DNA of 64,000 bases from Polytrichum commune (lineage: Eukaryota; Streptophyta; Polytrichopsida; Polytrichales; Polytrichaceae): the NCBI GenBank assembly GCA_950295325.1, contig OX485805.1, positions 35,389,501 to 35,453,500 of the forward strand. The letters are read 5' to 3'. The stretch's first letter is position 1, and each line of letters opens with the position of its first letter. The position numbers and the translations under genes were made by a program. A model generated the notes under the pieces. It did not search any database. It was given only the letters and a program-made list of their open reading frames with translations, and was not told where the DNA came from. This document shows, piece by piece, positions 47,393 to 60,232 of the stretch.

Positions 47393-50300
47393 CTGCAACA
47401 TGTCGATGACAGCATGAGAGGCTTTCATTCGCACAGAACATTTGAAAGTCGACGTCAGTCTATCTATGCCAGAAAACTGTTGGGTTTACGAGTGAAGACA
47501 AGTGGTATATCACTAATTCAAAAGTTAAGAGGTTGTCTCTCAAGTGTATCTGAGCTCACTTGAAAAAGATGATAATTTTCCAGGAACATACAGTCCCCTC
47601 AAATTCGATAACCTGATGACATCCGATAATAAATATTAATCGGCTGACAAAAATCTGCAGATGATCTGTGGAGAATAATCGCAATGTCGCATTGACGTCA
47701 AGTTGACCGAGAACGTGTCGTTAAGATATCGACAAATTATGAAGTGTGTGGAAACAACTGCCTCCTGGGATATAATTAGCAACAGTTCGTAAAGGAAACA
47801 TTCCACTAATGGCCGTGACATGCGCAGTAATTTATTTATGTACATTTACCAGGACCTTGCAAAACAGTCAACAAATCGGTTGGCCGAGGAACTGGTAAAT
47901 TTCACTCCCAACGATCACAAGTCACAACAAATTAGACAATTCTGCAGGTGATATCACAGTGAAGCCTCAAAAGATTGTCAAAAACACCTCTAAACAACGC
48001 TCATCAAGCCTTAACCATCGATCACTAAACAATGGCTAAATGTTTCGCGCTCCGATAACACACATCGAAACGAAGTGGTACACGAATAACAGAACATAAC
48101 CTAATGTAAGATTCTCACCTGGAATCACTTGCAGAAACGTCGCCGAAGCGCTCTGATTCTCTACGACCGGAACCGTGGCGCAAGAACAGCGCAGTACCAG
48201 TCCTCAAGCTGCAGACGCAGGATCCTCGACAAGAGGAAACAGATGACGATGCACGCAGTAGTCATTTTGAGCTCCACTCAGAATTTTCCGGGAAAATCCC
48301 TACCCTACCCTACCCTACGATTCGATTTGAAAGGAGATTTCTGGGCCTCTCAATCCATTAACGCCCCGATGAAACCGGGCCAAAAGCTCCCCGCAACAGA
48401 ATCTCATCAACCCTCTGAAAATCAACCAAATGTCCTCACTCACAGCGACAAGACTATATAATCCGTCAAACACTAAACGCAAATTTCATCGCCGTTTCTG
48501 AGACCGACCTCTCCGTGACAACAATGGTTTAATGCAAACTCAAATTTAGATTTCGAACTTTGGTGTGCTCCTGAGAGATCGGTGGTCTGTGACGCCGGCA
48601 AGGAAACACAGAGTGAGTCTGAAGGTAGATATTGGAGAAGAAAATCTACGCACCGTATAGATGTGGTCTGGAGAAATGTAGATTTAAGGCGAAGAGCCTG
48701 TGTGAGAGGGAAGGAGGGACCGTGCAAAGAGGATAGCCACCCGCGGTAAAATGCTAGGCAGGTTCAGTAATAGGTTCGGTAACCGGTGTGGGTTGTCCAG
48801 ACCTTAGGTCCGGCCCGGAGCAAGTAGGGCTGGTTGGGCTCAAGTCACCACGAAACCACATCCCCGAGCTCTTACGGGTGCCCTAATTTACCTAATGTTC
48901 AAAAGAATCTCAAATTAATCCCAAATTTGGGTCACATATGGGGAACTAAGTAAGCATTTTAACGAGTGGAATGAATAAAAGATGAGTTTAGAACAAGTGG
49001 TGATTTTCTTGGAGACCAATAAGTAGGGTGGTGCATTGGCTAAACCGACCATGGATTAACGTTGGAAAGGAAATTTTTGATTGGCCCCTAGGGTGGGAGG
49101 AATTGTTGTCGAGTAAAGAGTTAGTGCCACCCTTGGCGGTTTGACAGTTGTCATAGATGGGAAGGTGGATGATTCACGTTAGGAAGGCAATGTTAGGCAA
49201 TGGGGTTGCCAAGCTCAGTACATGCATCATCCCTAGAAGGTTTGTTTGTGTCATAAAATATTATGTTGGATGTTGTGCATGAGTTGTGCACGCAATTTGT
49301 GATCTTTGACATTCGGCATTTGCATTGATCCATGTTCAACTATCTTATCTTTGTTGTTTGCGTTTGGCTTTTGAATGCAGTGTCCCATGATATTTTTGGG
49401 CATATCCTAGTGTTTCCAAGTACTAGTCGAATGATACAATCTTTTATTTTTCATGTATTAATTTGAGGTATATTTCACATATTCCTCTACAATAATCGTT
49501 GAAGTCTTGAATATCAACCAATTATTTCTCAAACTCAACCAATTTTGTAAGTAATGATCGGTTCTTCCCATTCATTGTTTTAGTGTTTGTTTGGTTGTCT
49601 ACTTTGTCCATGTTCAATGTGTTGGTCATGGTGGTGTTATTTGCTTTGTTTCTCTTGAGTGTTTTGAAATACCTTGAAGAATGTGAACTCTAGCTCAGGC
49701 ACAAGGACAATACTTTGTATGTTTATTGAAGAGCATTGTATTCCGTATTATGTTATGTTGAGAGGGGAGGTGTAGATGGTGGTGAAGGATAAAGTGGACG
49801 AGGTTGTTTGAGCCTTTTTGGTTTTTCTTTTCTTTAGTAAGTAACGTGTGTGATTATGTAGAAGATGATGTGTAGTTTTCAATGATTTCATTTTCTTGAT
49901 TTTGGGTGGAAGCAATGCTAAATCAATGCACTTCCCAATATAAGAATAAATGAACGGGGAGAACAAAAATATATACCTAGTCTATGAGAAGTACCTTAAC
50001 AATTTCTAACAATCTTGTAAATGAGTAAGCCTCCACAACATGTGTAGAACACATGTATCAAACAATACACGACATTTAAATACACATAAAATGATGGCCA
50101 ATACTACCAACATGCCTCTAATCAATTCTTTGACTAGTATTAATGCACATGTCCAAAATTTCAACATCGTCAAATAATGTTTGAAATGCTGAAATTACAT
50201 AATGAAGTCCAAGGTTCACATGCTCACACTTTCAAATATTCTAGACGAGTCGCCTGACTTAAGTCATCAATGTTTTTAGAAAACTAATATTAGGCAAAAA

Positions 50301-51591
50301 AAACTTTGCCCAGTCAGACCGGCACGTATGTTACATAGTGACATCCAAAGCCCCCGAGAAAGACTAGGAAACTACACCCAGTGCCTGTTGTACTTCCGGG
50401 TATCTCAATCTATGACCAGCGGGTATTCAATATCCAACGTCTTGGATCGAAGCCCGCCGGTTTTCTATCATCTGACAGGAACATAAACAGGAACCGTCAG
50501 TGTATCTGGCGGGATCCCCGGGTGTCTACCCATCGACTGGCGGGTATGGAAACTTTTTCTCCCTCCCTGTTCTTCTTCGCTCCTCCTTCCTCCTCCGTGG
50601 TCAAGTTTCCTCTGCGTCCCAATTTTTTTCCTTCTCGATGTGATCGTCGCTGCTTCAATTCAATCCTGTATGCTTAAAGGTATGCTTTCGCTTTCGGTTC
50701 CTTGCCTTTTAAAGTTTCCCACATATGCTTCCTGCTTCTGCCTGAATAGTTTGCCGCTTGCTATCTTCATACCGCGATCCAGGAATACGTAGGAAGTGGA
50801 TGAAGTCCGATCCTGTCAATGCGATCGCGCTTATAATTTTTTCGATTCTCGAATGATTCGGAGAGACGGCTATGGTAGTGGAGAGTTGGAGGTGCCTCGC
50901 ATTATTATTGGAGAAGATTGGTAATCTGTTTCTTTTAAAAAAAATTGGTGATTACAAAGGTGATGTTAGGGTTGACTCCGATCCTATTCAGAGACCCTAG
51001 TTCTGACCGAAGCTTTCCCACTGGTTGCGTGAAATTTGATCGAGGATTTTTTTGGCAATGATTATTACTTGTGGATAAGCGTTACTAGACCAGAGTCCTC
51101 TTATTTTCTCTCCAGAGTTGGAGTCTCCTTTGCATCCTGCACTTGTTGCAACGTCCTGTTGTTTTAGGCGTGGCTCCGTTTTTGACACGATAGATTGAAG
51201 CACAAGTAATCACTAATTAAATCCTGGACTCTTATCTCGGTTATGGCGTTTTAATTTTCTAATCTGTGGTGATGGACTGGAGAGATCATGAGTGGTTTTG
51301 AGCACATGCACTTGTGTAGTGTGTAACATTTGGTGCTTCTAGATTGCCTTCTATCTCTTTGTGACAGTTTCTCCATGGCCTTCTTAGTTCGGGGCACGCT
51401 GATCAATTGCAATAAGACTTGATATAGTCATCATTGTCTGTTTTGCTATTGTCAAATTGTTCTGGACTCACAAGATTTTTTGCTTTATTTTGCAGCCTAC
51501 ATGTTGGGGGTTTACGTCCTCTTCAGCAATTGACATCTTTGGACTATCATTTTCACTCGACGTGACGAGGGAGGATCGACGTGGGAAACAA
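47393..51591. other. Divergent region between mTERF-like gene and prolyl 4-hydroxylase
   Basis: Probably contains 5' untranslated exons of both. For the mTERF-like gene a donor (CCAG/GTGAGA) lies near 48118. For the hydroxylase a donor (TTAAAG/GTATGC) near 50680 and an acceptor (TTTTGCAG) at 51494 would frame a 0.8-kb leader intron. 48298-48318 is (CCCTA)4. 48.7-50.3 kb is spacer with one M1 element. Confidence 0.45.
49378..49577 (-). mobile_element. hAT-like MITE, copy 5 (family M1)
   Basis: 200 bp in the same orientation as copy 1: CAGTGTCCCATGATATTTTT at the left, TTATTTCTCAAACTCAACCA in the interior and GGTTCTTCCCATTCATTG at the right. Flanks TTTGAATG and TTTTAGTG agree at six of eight positions. 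It is the shortest and most decayed copy. Confidence 0.75.
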
Positions 51592-52539
51592 ATGAAGATG
51601 TTGAAGTTTTTCCTCATTTTGAGTATTCTACTACTTTTAGGAGTACAAGTATGGGGAACGTCTGTTGATGACTTGCCTGGGTGGATGGGGGAAACTAATA
51701 CTGCCGAGGACTTCGAAGGTGACGTAATTGAACAAGTTGTGAAGTTTGACCCCACTCGTGTCATTCAACTTGCATGGAAGCCGAGAGCGTTTCTGTACAA
51801 GAATTTCATGACAGATGCAGAGTGTGATCATTTGATTGAGCTTGCCAAGGACAAGCTGGAGAAGTCGATGGTGGCAGATAATGACTCTGGGAAGAGTGTA
51901 AAGAGTGAGATTCGCACAAGCTCAGGCATGTTCCTGACAAAAGGCCAAGACGATGTGATCTCAAGGATTGAAGAGAGGATTGCTACCTGGACATTCTTAC
52001 CAGTGGAGAATGGTGAGGCAATTCAGGTTCTGAGGTACCAGGATGGGGAGAAGTATGAGCCACATTTTGATTACTTTCATGACAAGAACAATCAAGCTCT
52101 TGGAGGTCACCGTGTCGCCACAGTGTTGATGTATCTCTCTCATGTTGGTAAAGGTGGAGAGACCGTGTTTCCTACCGTAGAGGATACTCACACACCTACC
52201 AAGGATGACACATGGTCTGCTTGCGGCAAGTCGGGGTTGGCAGTGAAACCAACAAAAGGTGATGCCCTGCTCTTTTTCAGTCTACACCCTTCGGCCATCC
52301 CTGATGAGGCAAGCCTGCACACAGGCTGCCCTGTCATTGAAGGAGAGAAATGGTCAGCCACAAAGTGGATCCATGTTGCTGCATTTGAGAAACCGCGTCC
52401 TAAGAACGGCGAATGCGTAAACGAAGACGAGAAATGTGAAGAGTGGGCAGCATACGGCGAGTGCAAGAAAAATCCTGCATACATGGTTGGTACGAAAGAT
52501 TGGCCCGGCGCTTGCCGGAAAGCATGCAAAGTGTGCTGA
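51592..52539 (+). CDS. Prolyl 4-hydroxylase with C-terminal ShKT domain
   Basis: An intronless coding region of 315 residues. The ATG at 51592 is chosen because the frame further upstream crosses a splice acceptor at 51494 and because it gives a signal anchor at once (KFFLILSILLLLGVQV). The enzyme hydroxylates proline in secreted hydroxyproline-rich proteins, in the ER and Golgi, using Fe(II), ascorbate and 2-oxoglutarate. Iron ligands are His158 and Asp160 (HFDYFHD) and His243 (SLHTGCPV). Lys253 (GEKW) should hold 2-oxoglutarate. WSATKWIHV is typical of plant P4Hs. Residues 275-315 form a ShKT domain with six cysteines (275, 282, 291, 308, 312, 315), as in a known subclass of plant P4Hs. Position 244 is Thr where Ala is usual. 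Confident. Confidence 0.95.
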   Translation: MKMLKFFLILSILLLLGVQVWGTSVDDLPGWMGETNTAEDFEGDVIEQVVKFDPTRVIQLAWKPRAFLYKNFMTDAECDHLIELAKDKLEKSMVADNDSGKSVKSEIRTSSGMFLTKGQDDVISRIEERIATWTFLPVENGEAIQVLRYQDGEKYEPHFDYFHDKNNQALGGHRVATVLMYLSHVGKGGETVFPTVEDTHTPTKDDTWSACGKSGLAVKPTKGDALLFFSLHPSAIPDEASLHTGCPVIEGEKWSATKWIHVAAFEKPRPKNGECVNEDEKCEEWAAYGECKKNPAYMVGTKDWPGACRKACKVC

Positions 52540-52651
52540 CAGATGGAGAATCATCATGTTTTTGGTGCTGTGCAATGGGACACTCATGTCCACCCTCAAT
52601 GTGTTGATGGTAGTTAGATTGTGGGTTATCTTAGACCCTTCAAAGCATTTA

Positions 52652-53100
52652 TGCATTGAGAATTCCTCATAGAGCAGCCACTGTAGATAACTTTGTAGTT
52701 ACTGATGAATTGGTCTGAATTGGAGAGCTAATGAGCTGAACGTTGTAAGTCTCATGTGGTGCTCAGAAACGTGATTTCTGCACGCTGGTTGCACAAGTCT
52801 TGTAACTTAATATTTTGAAAACCCTTTCAACTTTTAGTCTAATTTCATAATGCATTCATCATGTCTACATTCTTATGCATTGTGAATTATTTATAAGGGC
52901 GGGCACTATAGATAAAAGTTTCAAATTACTGATGAATTGGTCTGAGCTGAGGAGCAAATGAGATGAACTTTGTAAGTCTGGTGTGGTCCTCAGACACATG
53001 ATTTCTGCACACTGGTTGCACACGTCTTGTAACTTAACAATTTGAAACCATCACAACCTTCAGTCAAATTTGATATTGCTCATCATGTCCACATTCTTGA
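52652..53100. repeat. Tandem duplication of the P4H 3' flank
   Basis: Two ~225-bp units begin TGCATTGAGAATTCCTCATA (52652) and TGCATTGTGAATTATTTATA (52877). Both contain TTACTGATGAATTGGTCTGA, GTAAGTCTSRTGTGG-like, TGATTTCTGCAC and GTCTTGTAACTTAA segments. They start about 110 bases after the stop codon. Confidence 0.9.
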
Positions 53101-56100
53101 GCACTGTTATTGAGGGTTTCTGTGTACACTCCGAGAAGCAAATATACTTGCTATGGCAAGGTAGGTACAGTTCTTGCATCTCCAAAAGCTTACTGAAGTC
53201 AATGCTGGGCAGTGCTCTAATCCGCTCATTTGAAATTGAACATTTAGGCCATTAACCCCTAATGTCAAATGTGACCATAATCTGGTCGTGAGCCCCTTTG
53301 ACACTAGTTTGGATGATTTCTTGGTTGTTTCAATTACTCTTATTCATGTTCAAGTCTGCTATGTTTTGTCATGTGGGTGATTTTTTATTCAACAAAGTTA
53401 GTTATTTTTGGATTAATTCAAATATGGGAGTGTGCTCTCAATTGGTTTACAATGAAACTGGCCCACGAACCAAACTTGACATTTGTCACTTCCGTGGTTT
53501 TAGGGGCAACATATCTTAAACATGTTTTTGTGTTGGTCCTTATGTGCAATTGATCCCAATTTACATGACACTCAACGCAACATATCTTAAACATCTACCT
53601 TTGGAATTTTTAGTTGGACATGTGTTGATGGGTGTAAATCCATGTGGAAGGTGTGCAATTGTGACACTGCTTCCTCAAATTGTAAAGCTTCCCAAAATCT
53701 CATAAAACATTGGTTTCAAGATAAGTGAGCTTATTTGAGTAGGTATATTGCCCCTCTTTTGAACGAGGCTAACATTTTGTCATTTGGAAATGAATTGAGT
53801 GGAGGTTCGAAAAAAATCCCAGCTTTAATTTAATTTCTAAATTGTTGCCCCTCAAAACCACTATTGACATTCCTATTATAACCTCTCACATAAAGAACTT
53901 CAACGTTTAACATTTGAACCATGAGTAGTCACCTCTAACCTACCAACATCTATATGATTGGATTTGTCAAAACAACTTTAGATCTTCATATACAGTCGTT
54001 GAAATTGAAGTCACACTTTTTGAGCAGATTTGGAGAGAATTGAGCTTGGGAAGTTAGGAGTTAAGGCAACAACATCACTATTGTTGCCTCGCCGCCTCAT
54101 GTAAAAGTTTGAATACAACATCAAAGATCAACACTATAAAACTTACCAATCATCCACAGGCCTTCGATGCAAGTCCATCAAGGAATTTGAACTCCTAAAC
54201 ATATGAATGAAATTTCTTGTTTGACGTCAGTACTACTTATGCATTATTGTATTATGTATTATTGTACCATGTGACTACTTTGTCAAAACTTGTTGCTGAA
54301 AATGGTTGCGAGAAGTTTCTCTGCACCAATTTAGAAATGACTTACCATATATGTTCAGAGAGTTTGTAGTTCCTTCTGTTAAGTTTCATGTTGAGTTTCA
54401 TGTTGAGTTTCATGTTAAGTTTCATGGGATTTTTGTATGCCTTGCACTTGCAAGCTTTGGTCAGCCTTGATGTGTTTACTTCTATGCATGAGTAAGCACT
54501 GCAATATGTTATTCACGTGGTCCACTTCTCTCTCTCTCTCTCTCTTTGATTTTAATAAAAGTCAATTTAAGGCACAGAACAAAATGTGTACGTAGTCTGA
54601 TATGTGCAATTAGGTTTACCTCATGGTTATTGGGTTGACTCGTTACCCATGCACGTTCCCTTGGATCAAAGCCAAATCATAAAAACTTATAGCTTCGTTT
54701 ATTCATCCATACACAAACCACACAGTGAAAGCATATTTCACATTTTTGTTGTTGTAATTATGAATGTTCAAAGTAGTGTCGAATGTTGATAAATCAATCA
54801 ACATGAGGTATTCAGTTAAGAAATCAATAAATATGCATGTTTGATGGCCATAACCAATTCAGTGGAGGTCTGATGTTCGCTTTGATTTATGCTGATGCTT
54901 CATCATAGATTTGTTGTTGCAACACAAGTTTCATTATGTAATTCTAATCGGTAGAAGTTGGAGTACATGAAAAATGAACTGAAAAATACCCACGTACCAT
55001 ACCTAGTAAGCCGGACTCAAGATATGGACCAACTAAAACAAGATATCGAAGCAAAATCATAAGGTTGATGATCTTATAATGCACAAGAATTAGAACCTCT
55101 AATTAACAAGTGTGAGAAGCGAACAAGTTGAGACACATACGCATAGTTTACATGGAAATGGTGCCTTGTCCACCATCTCCCTCGTGGTGCTCGGCATGGG
55201 AGATTATTTGTGGGTCGATGGCCTTTGGGAGCAACACATCAAAGTTCTTCACTCCTTGCCAATGGTTTTCCAAAGTGTCAAGCACCACTTGCGACCTTTT
55301 TAGCATTGTTGGCATTTTGACCACGTCTGATTGAAAGTAGGCTTGGAAACATATGGATGCAAAACTGGTTGAACTTCATAAGTTTGAACTTAAACTAGGC
55401 TTTGGAAATGAATGGGTGCACAAAATGGTTGAACTTCACAAGTTCAAACTTGAGATTTATGTAGTTCATGGGCATTGGTCTATATTTATCCCCGAAGTTG
55501 CATGCATAGCAGCCACTTGCTTTTGATCACTTTAATAAGGTTTTAATAAGGCTTTGAAGTAACACCTTCCCTTTGGTGACACCTATTTTTTTAATCCTTA
55601 AGCTGTCATCAAGTGAACATAACATTACTCAACGTTCAACTCTCATTCCATGGGCCTTCAAAATATAATAGTGAGATGTTCAAAAAATTGTGCCAGGAGA
55701 CTCATATTCGAATTGAATTCCCAACCTCTCATTATTATATTATAAAGGTCCACATTGTCGAGTAATGTTATAAGTGCAACGGTGCCATCAAGTAAGCGCT
55801 TAATCATATGCGACATTAAGTATAAAATTGCAACACTTTTGCCATTCATAATAGCAGTGTAAGAAGGATGTAAGAACACTTTTAGAAGAGCACCAACTTT
55901 GGCCAATCATAATGACTAGTCGGGGATCTAGCTGCTCAACAAGGCAGTGTAAGAAGTGATCCACAAAGGGAGACAACACTTTCATTTAATAGAAGATCCT
56001 CACCTACAATAAGGTTGATTTTGGGGCGATTCTCACTTAGCAATCCAACACCAATAGCCCCCCCCCCCCCCCCAGTTGAGAGTAAAAGGCTCTTTTCCTT

Positions 56101-58092
56101 AAGATGAGTTTGAGAATTTCTATAGGTTTCTTATGAATTTTTTATTTTTCAAATTTATTTTTTGTAGACTTTGCATAGATTTTCTAATCTTTGGATTGTT
56201 TTCGAGAAATTTTCAAGCTATTTAACCTTCTTGAAATAGCAAAAGTTTCTTAAAGTGTCGCTTTAAGGCCTCAATACCTTATAGATGATTTGTGATCAAG
56301 GTGAACTTATGTACCCAGTTTGCAGTTAGAGTACTGTACATGGTTGCTTTTTGCACCCATCACAACCCATTTGATAGTTGGTCATTGTCGCTAGCTCCAC
56401 CTAACTTGTCAAAAGACCAAGGGCCGAGACCTTCAACCCGTCACTTGACATATCACTCTCAAAATTCCCGTCACTTGACACATCAAATTTCAAAATACAT
56501 GTCAACATCTAATCACCAAAAATTGTCAGTGTAGTATTTGCACTAGAGGACATACATGAATGAAGAAAGCCCAAGAGGATTACTTTGTAGATGTATGAGT
56601 GAGAAATTAGAATCTCAACTTCTCTACCCCACCAAAAATTTAACAACTCCCAATAGGTAGGGAATGGTAATTTATAATATCTAACCAAGGGTTGCAACCA
56701 ACCACAATCATGACTTTTAGCTATTGCATTGAATTGGGAACTTTCTCATCTGGTTAGCAATTGCAAATCACAAAGATTGTCATTTCAAGTTTTAGAATTG
56801 GAGTTGAAATGCAAAAGTTATAAGAGGTAAGAGCAAAGATAGTTTTTTGTTTTTAGTTGATCACATACACTCCCAAATGTCTTAACCATCGAACGTAGAA
56901 TGGTTTTTATAGTTTGAGCACATAGGCCAATCACATCGCAACACATATCTTTTTGAAGTTTGGGTATATCTAAAAACCATACCACTCAAATATGCGTGTC
57001 CAACTAGGAAGAGTGATCAGATAAGGTCCACCTTTTTTAAATATGTGACTCTATTGTGGACACTTCTAACTTCACAAAATAAGTTGGTTGTTGGATCATA
57101 TCAAGAATTAGCTCATGGGCTTGTAAACAATTGGAAATCACAAAGATTGTCATTTTAAGATTCAGAACTAGAGTTGATATACGAAAATCATAAAAGATCT
57201 ACATAAAGATATCTCTTCCTCTTGAAACCATTACATAGTCCATCCCAATAGCGATGTTAGCTATTGAGCCTACCATGGTGTCAAGACTGTGTCTATATAC
57301 GGAGCACGATGATAACTCCCATTGATCTTTGTGTCACCCATGTCTAATACTTAAGTTCCTGCTCTTAGCTAACAAAGCCTTGCGTATACTTGCCATATCC
57401 TTCTGGTTCCTTGAAGGCTATGAATGCTTCAGACAAATTTTTAGAGTTATCATTCAAGAACACCCAATAGCTCATTCCCCCACATGTGCTTGCTTGATCA
57501 GTACCAAATGGCCAGAGCATTTGGAACTGATCTGAAGAGGTGTTTGCTTGGGATTTGCACATTAGTAGGGATTTCGTAAACTGCAATTTCCATACTTCAT
57601 TGGTACATCTTTTATTTTAAGTTAGTGTGGATTATCAGTTGGAGTTAAGTAGTGCGACAAGTTTATTACTGAAATTTGAATATTTCATAAGTACAACAAA
57701 AGTTCAAAAGTATGCAGTTTATAGAACATAACAAATCTTCAATTGTAAAAAGTTGAATTTCTTCTGTAAGAGGTTCTCAAGTAGTTCTAGTATTTCTTAC
57801 TTTCAAATGATACTTATTGATATAAATGGTGCACCATCAAACAAATAGAGCTCATAAGTATATTGAGGTATATATAAGCCTAATGAATTTTGTGGGACAT
57901 CTGAGGCAGAGGCTTCATGTCTTGATATTGCTCATTGTGATTGCTTGTTAGGAACAATACTATATACAGTGCTAAGCACACAAGTACAACAAGTATCCTT
58001 GCTGCCCCTGGAGTAAATCTCAAAATGATGTGAAAGCACAAGCAAAATGGAGACAAATTGAGAAAAATGACTTGCAAAGAGTGCTTGTAATG
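53101..58092. other. Gene-free spacer
   Basis: About 5 kb without a supportable gene. It holds a 15-bp tandem repeat, GTTGAGTTTCAT-type, four copies at 54379-54427; a (CT)n tract at 54526-54546; two ~70-bp tandem units with TGGTTGAACTTCAYAAGTT at about 55350-55450; a C16 run at 56058-56073; and tandem copies carrying AAATCACAAAGATTGTCATT at about 56765 and 57128. Confidence 0.55.
56800..57040 (+). repeat. Dispersed repeat family D2, copy 4
   Basis: Shares GAGCACATAGGCCAATCACA-type, TACCACTCAAATATGCGTGT and CAACTAGGAAGAGTGATCAG blocks with 8100-8200 and 34960-35010. The left part is weaker than in other copies. Confidence 0.5.
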
Positions 58093-59979
58093 TTAACGGA
58101 TAGTGGAGCGCGAACTGAACTCCACTGTAGTAAACTCAAAGGGATGCCCAATCACTGCCATCCTGCATGGTCACAACTTCATTGTGAGAAACTATAACTA
58201 GAAAGTCAATTGTTTACAATTTAGATATTTCAAACAATTACATCCTCCCAGAACGGGAAGAAACCTTGACTCGTGTCAACTGCAAACCAGTCTTGACAAG
58301 ATGACAAGGGGCTGAGAAAGAGCGCTCTCAACATGATATATCTGGGTAAAGAAGGACATACTGGCGTGGGCCATATATCTTGATTTGCCGAATATGAGTA
58401 TCCCTTCCATTTTGATGATTTGAAAGAACTGCCAACTGCATGAAAAATGCACGCAAAAATTCTCTGCAAATATAGCATGGTCATGTTAGCATGGTGCAAT
58501 CAAAATTCTGGCATAATACTCTACATCAAGAAATGGTCTAGAAGCATATGCCCTAGAATTGGCAACAGAAGAGCAAGGAGATCCAAGATATGCAACACAA
58601 TATAAGAATATAGATCTTACTTTGAATCATTAGGGCATAACGAGATATAAACCCAGCCTATGGGTTCTACCAGGTCTACCACCTTAATTTCCTGCAGTTG
58701 GAGAAACTTCATCAGTGGATGGAGGAAATTCACAGCTACCACTTTATACAATACATCATCTTTTTATTCCACAAATTCACAATCTGTAACAGCATTCAGC
58801 ATAAAAAGCAGATTGGCTTCGCTAGGTGTACTTCCAGTAGCCCCTGAGAGGAATTTCTTGCTATAGAAAGTTGTATAGAGTGATTCTGTCTCGTACAGCT
58901 CTTCCAAAGTCTTTTAGCATTCCAGCTATATCCACATGGTAAAGCTTGTCCAAGATGCTAAAAGATATAAGACCTATTTGTCATTGATTTATGGCACAAT
59001 GAGTACTTAAGAAGAGACAAGCAATGTAAACTACCAGACAGCGAAGGTTTGCTGAGTATGAGTAGGTACCCGAAGATCATGAAATGAATTACCAGCTCGA
59101 ATTGATATCTTGTTGGGAGTGTAGCTCTCATCAACCTTGAAGTCAACATTGATTGCAACTTGCTGCAAAGCACAGCCAGGTGAGGCTCGTGTCTCCAGAG
59201 TTTATTTGACAAGGATATTGTTATTGTTAAGTTGTGAAACTAGCATCCAATATGTGAACCTTTTTTAATATGTAAATAAAGTGCTTAGGGTTTAAGGCCA
59301 TGAAATTGAGACCATTTTGGAAAGTGCTGAGACTCCTCTGTACCCAAGCCAGATGCGATACCAGACTGCAAAGTCATCAAACGACAAGACTTATCACTTG
59401 GCAAGTGCGAAAACTCTCAGCCCTACCTGAAGTCGCACTTTCTTCTGAAATTGAATGTTTACTAGATGTGGTTGCGCACCATCGGATCTGCGGCAAAAAC
59501 ACAATGAACATGTTACCAAATCACTCATATTGGTCATCAACCATGTCTTGAACACTCCTCGGAAGAGAAGTATGTCAATTACATAGGTTGCCACTTCTAG
59601 TATGACTTCTGAACTTCGTGATGTCTTCATAGAAAGACTTTTGATGAAATTGCCCAAAGGCAGGGGTCAAAGAAGTGAACTCACTAGAATCAATTCTTGG
59701 AGATTAAAATTAGCAATAAGAAAGCCTCAGTGTCTTCCGACACCTTTCTGAACTTCGTGATATCTTCATAGAAACACATTTGATGAAAATGCCTGAAGGC
59801 AGGAATAAATAGAAGCGAACTTACTGCCAATAGGTAGTCAAATTATTGTCGCGGAGCATTTCCACACCATTTCCAGGCTTGTTAGAGCTCACACTCCACA
59901 CAGCCAGCTTCCCGATCTCGCGCTTTTCGCCATCATCTTCCTTCTCTGCCTCCTCTTCCACCACCACGTCCTCCGGCAT
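58093..59979 (-). CDS. APC10: Anaphase-promoting complex subunit 10 (DOC1)
   Basis: Six minus-strand exons: 59825-59979, 59427-59487, 59070-59162, 58621-58691, 58362-58463 and 58093-58162. Phases agree, giving 183 residues (human 185, Arabidopsis 192). APC10 is the substrate-recruiting partner of Cdc20/Cdh1 in the APC/C ubiquitin ligase, which drives exit from mitosis. After an acidic start ([15 protein letters not shown]) the DOC beta-sandwich begins at [20 protein letters not shown], with [34 protein letters not shown] and [20 protein letters not shown]. The protein ends in Ile-Arg, the tail by which APC10 docks on the TPR subunit APC3/CDC27. Its upstream region is shared with the divergent prenyltransferase gene. 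Confident. Confidence 0.96.
59605..59830. repeat. Duplication in APC10 intron 1 spanning the donor side
   Basis: Two ~90-bp units, from about 59605 and 59743, share TTCTGAACTTCGTGATRTCT, TTGATGAAAWTGCC and AGAAGYGAAC. The right copy ends at the true exon-1 donor. In the left copy the corresponding bases read ACTCACTAG, leaving a donor-like remnant on the minus strand. Confidence 0.8.
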
Positions 59980-60097
59980 GACTACTTCTCAATTCCCTCC
60001 CCTCCTCCCACACTTTATACTTTTAGTAGTTAATACTTCCGACAATGTATTTCTGCTGCTCCTGCTGCAGAAGAAGAAGCCAGTGATGAGGCGTAGC

Positions 60098-60114
60098 AAT
60101 CCCTAACCCTAAAC
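60098..60114 (+). promoter_or_regulatory. Telo-box-like element upstream of APC10
   Basis: ATCCCTAACCCTAAACC contains CCCTAA twice and, on the gene strand, AGGGTTAGGG. Telo-boxes (AAACCCTAA) occur in plant promoters of genes active in cycling cells. This variant is close, and its activity is inferred from position only. Confidence 0.35.
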
Positions 60115-60232
60115 CTCTGCAAATATCGTTAACCTAAAACCCCGCGCATCTGTTTTTCAAGTACACAGAGATCAAAGTGGATCGCAATCATTCAACTGAA
60201 GCCTGAGTGTTTAAATATGTATGTAAGCATAC

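Noticed and set aside
48298-48318. (CCCTA)4 as an interstitial telomere
   Set aside because: The unit is five bases, not the plant CCCTAAA heptamer, and only four copies are present.
59846-60106. 86-residue plus-strand Ser/Pro-rich frame
   Set aside because: It is the antisense of the APC10 first exon and leader.
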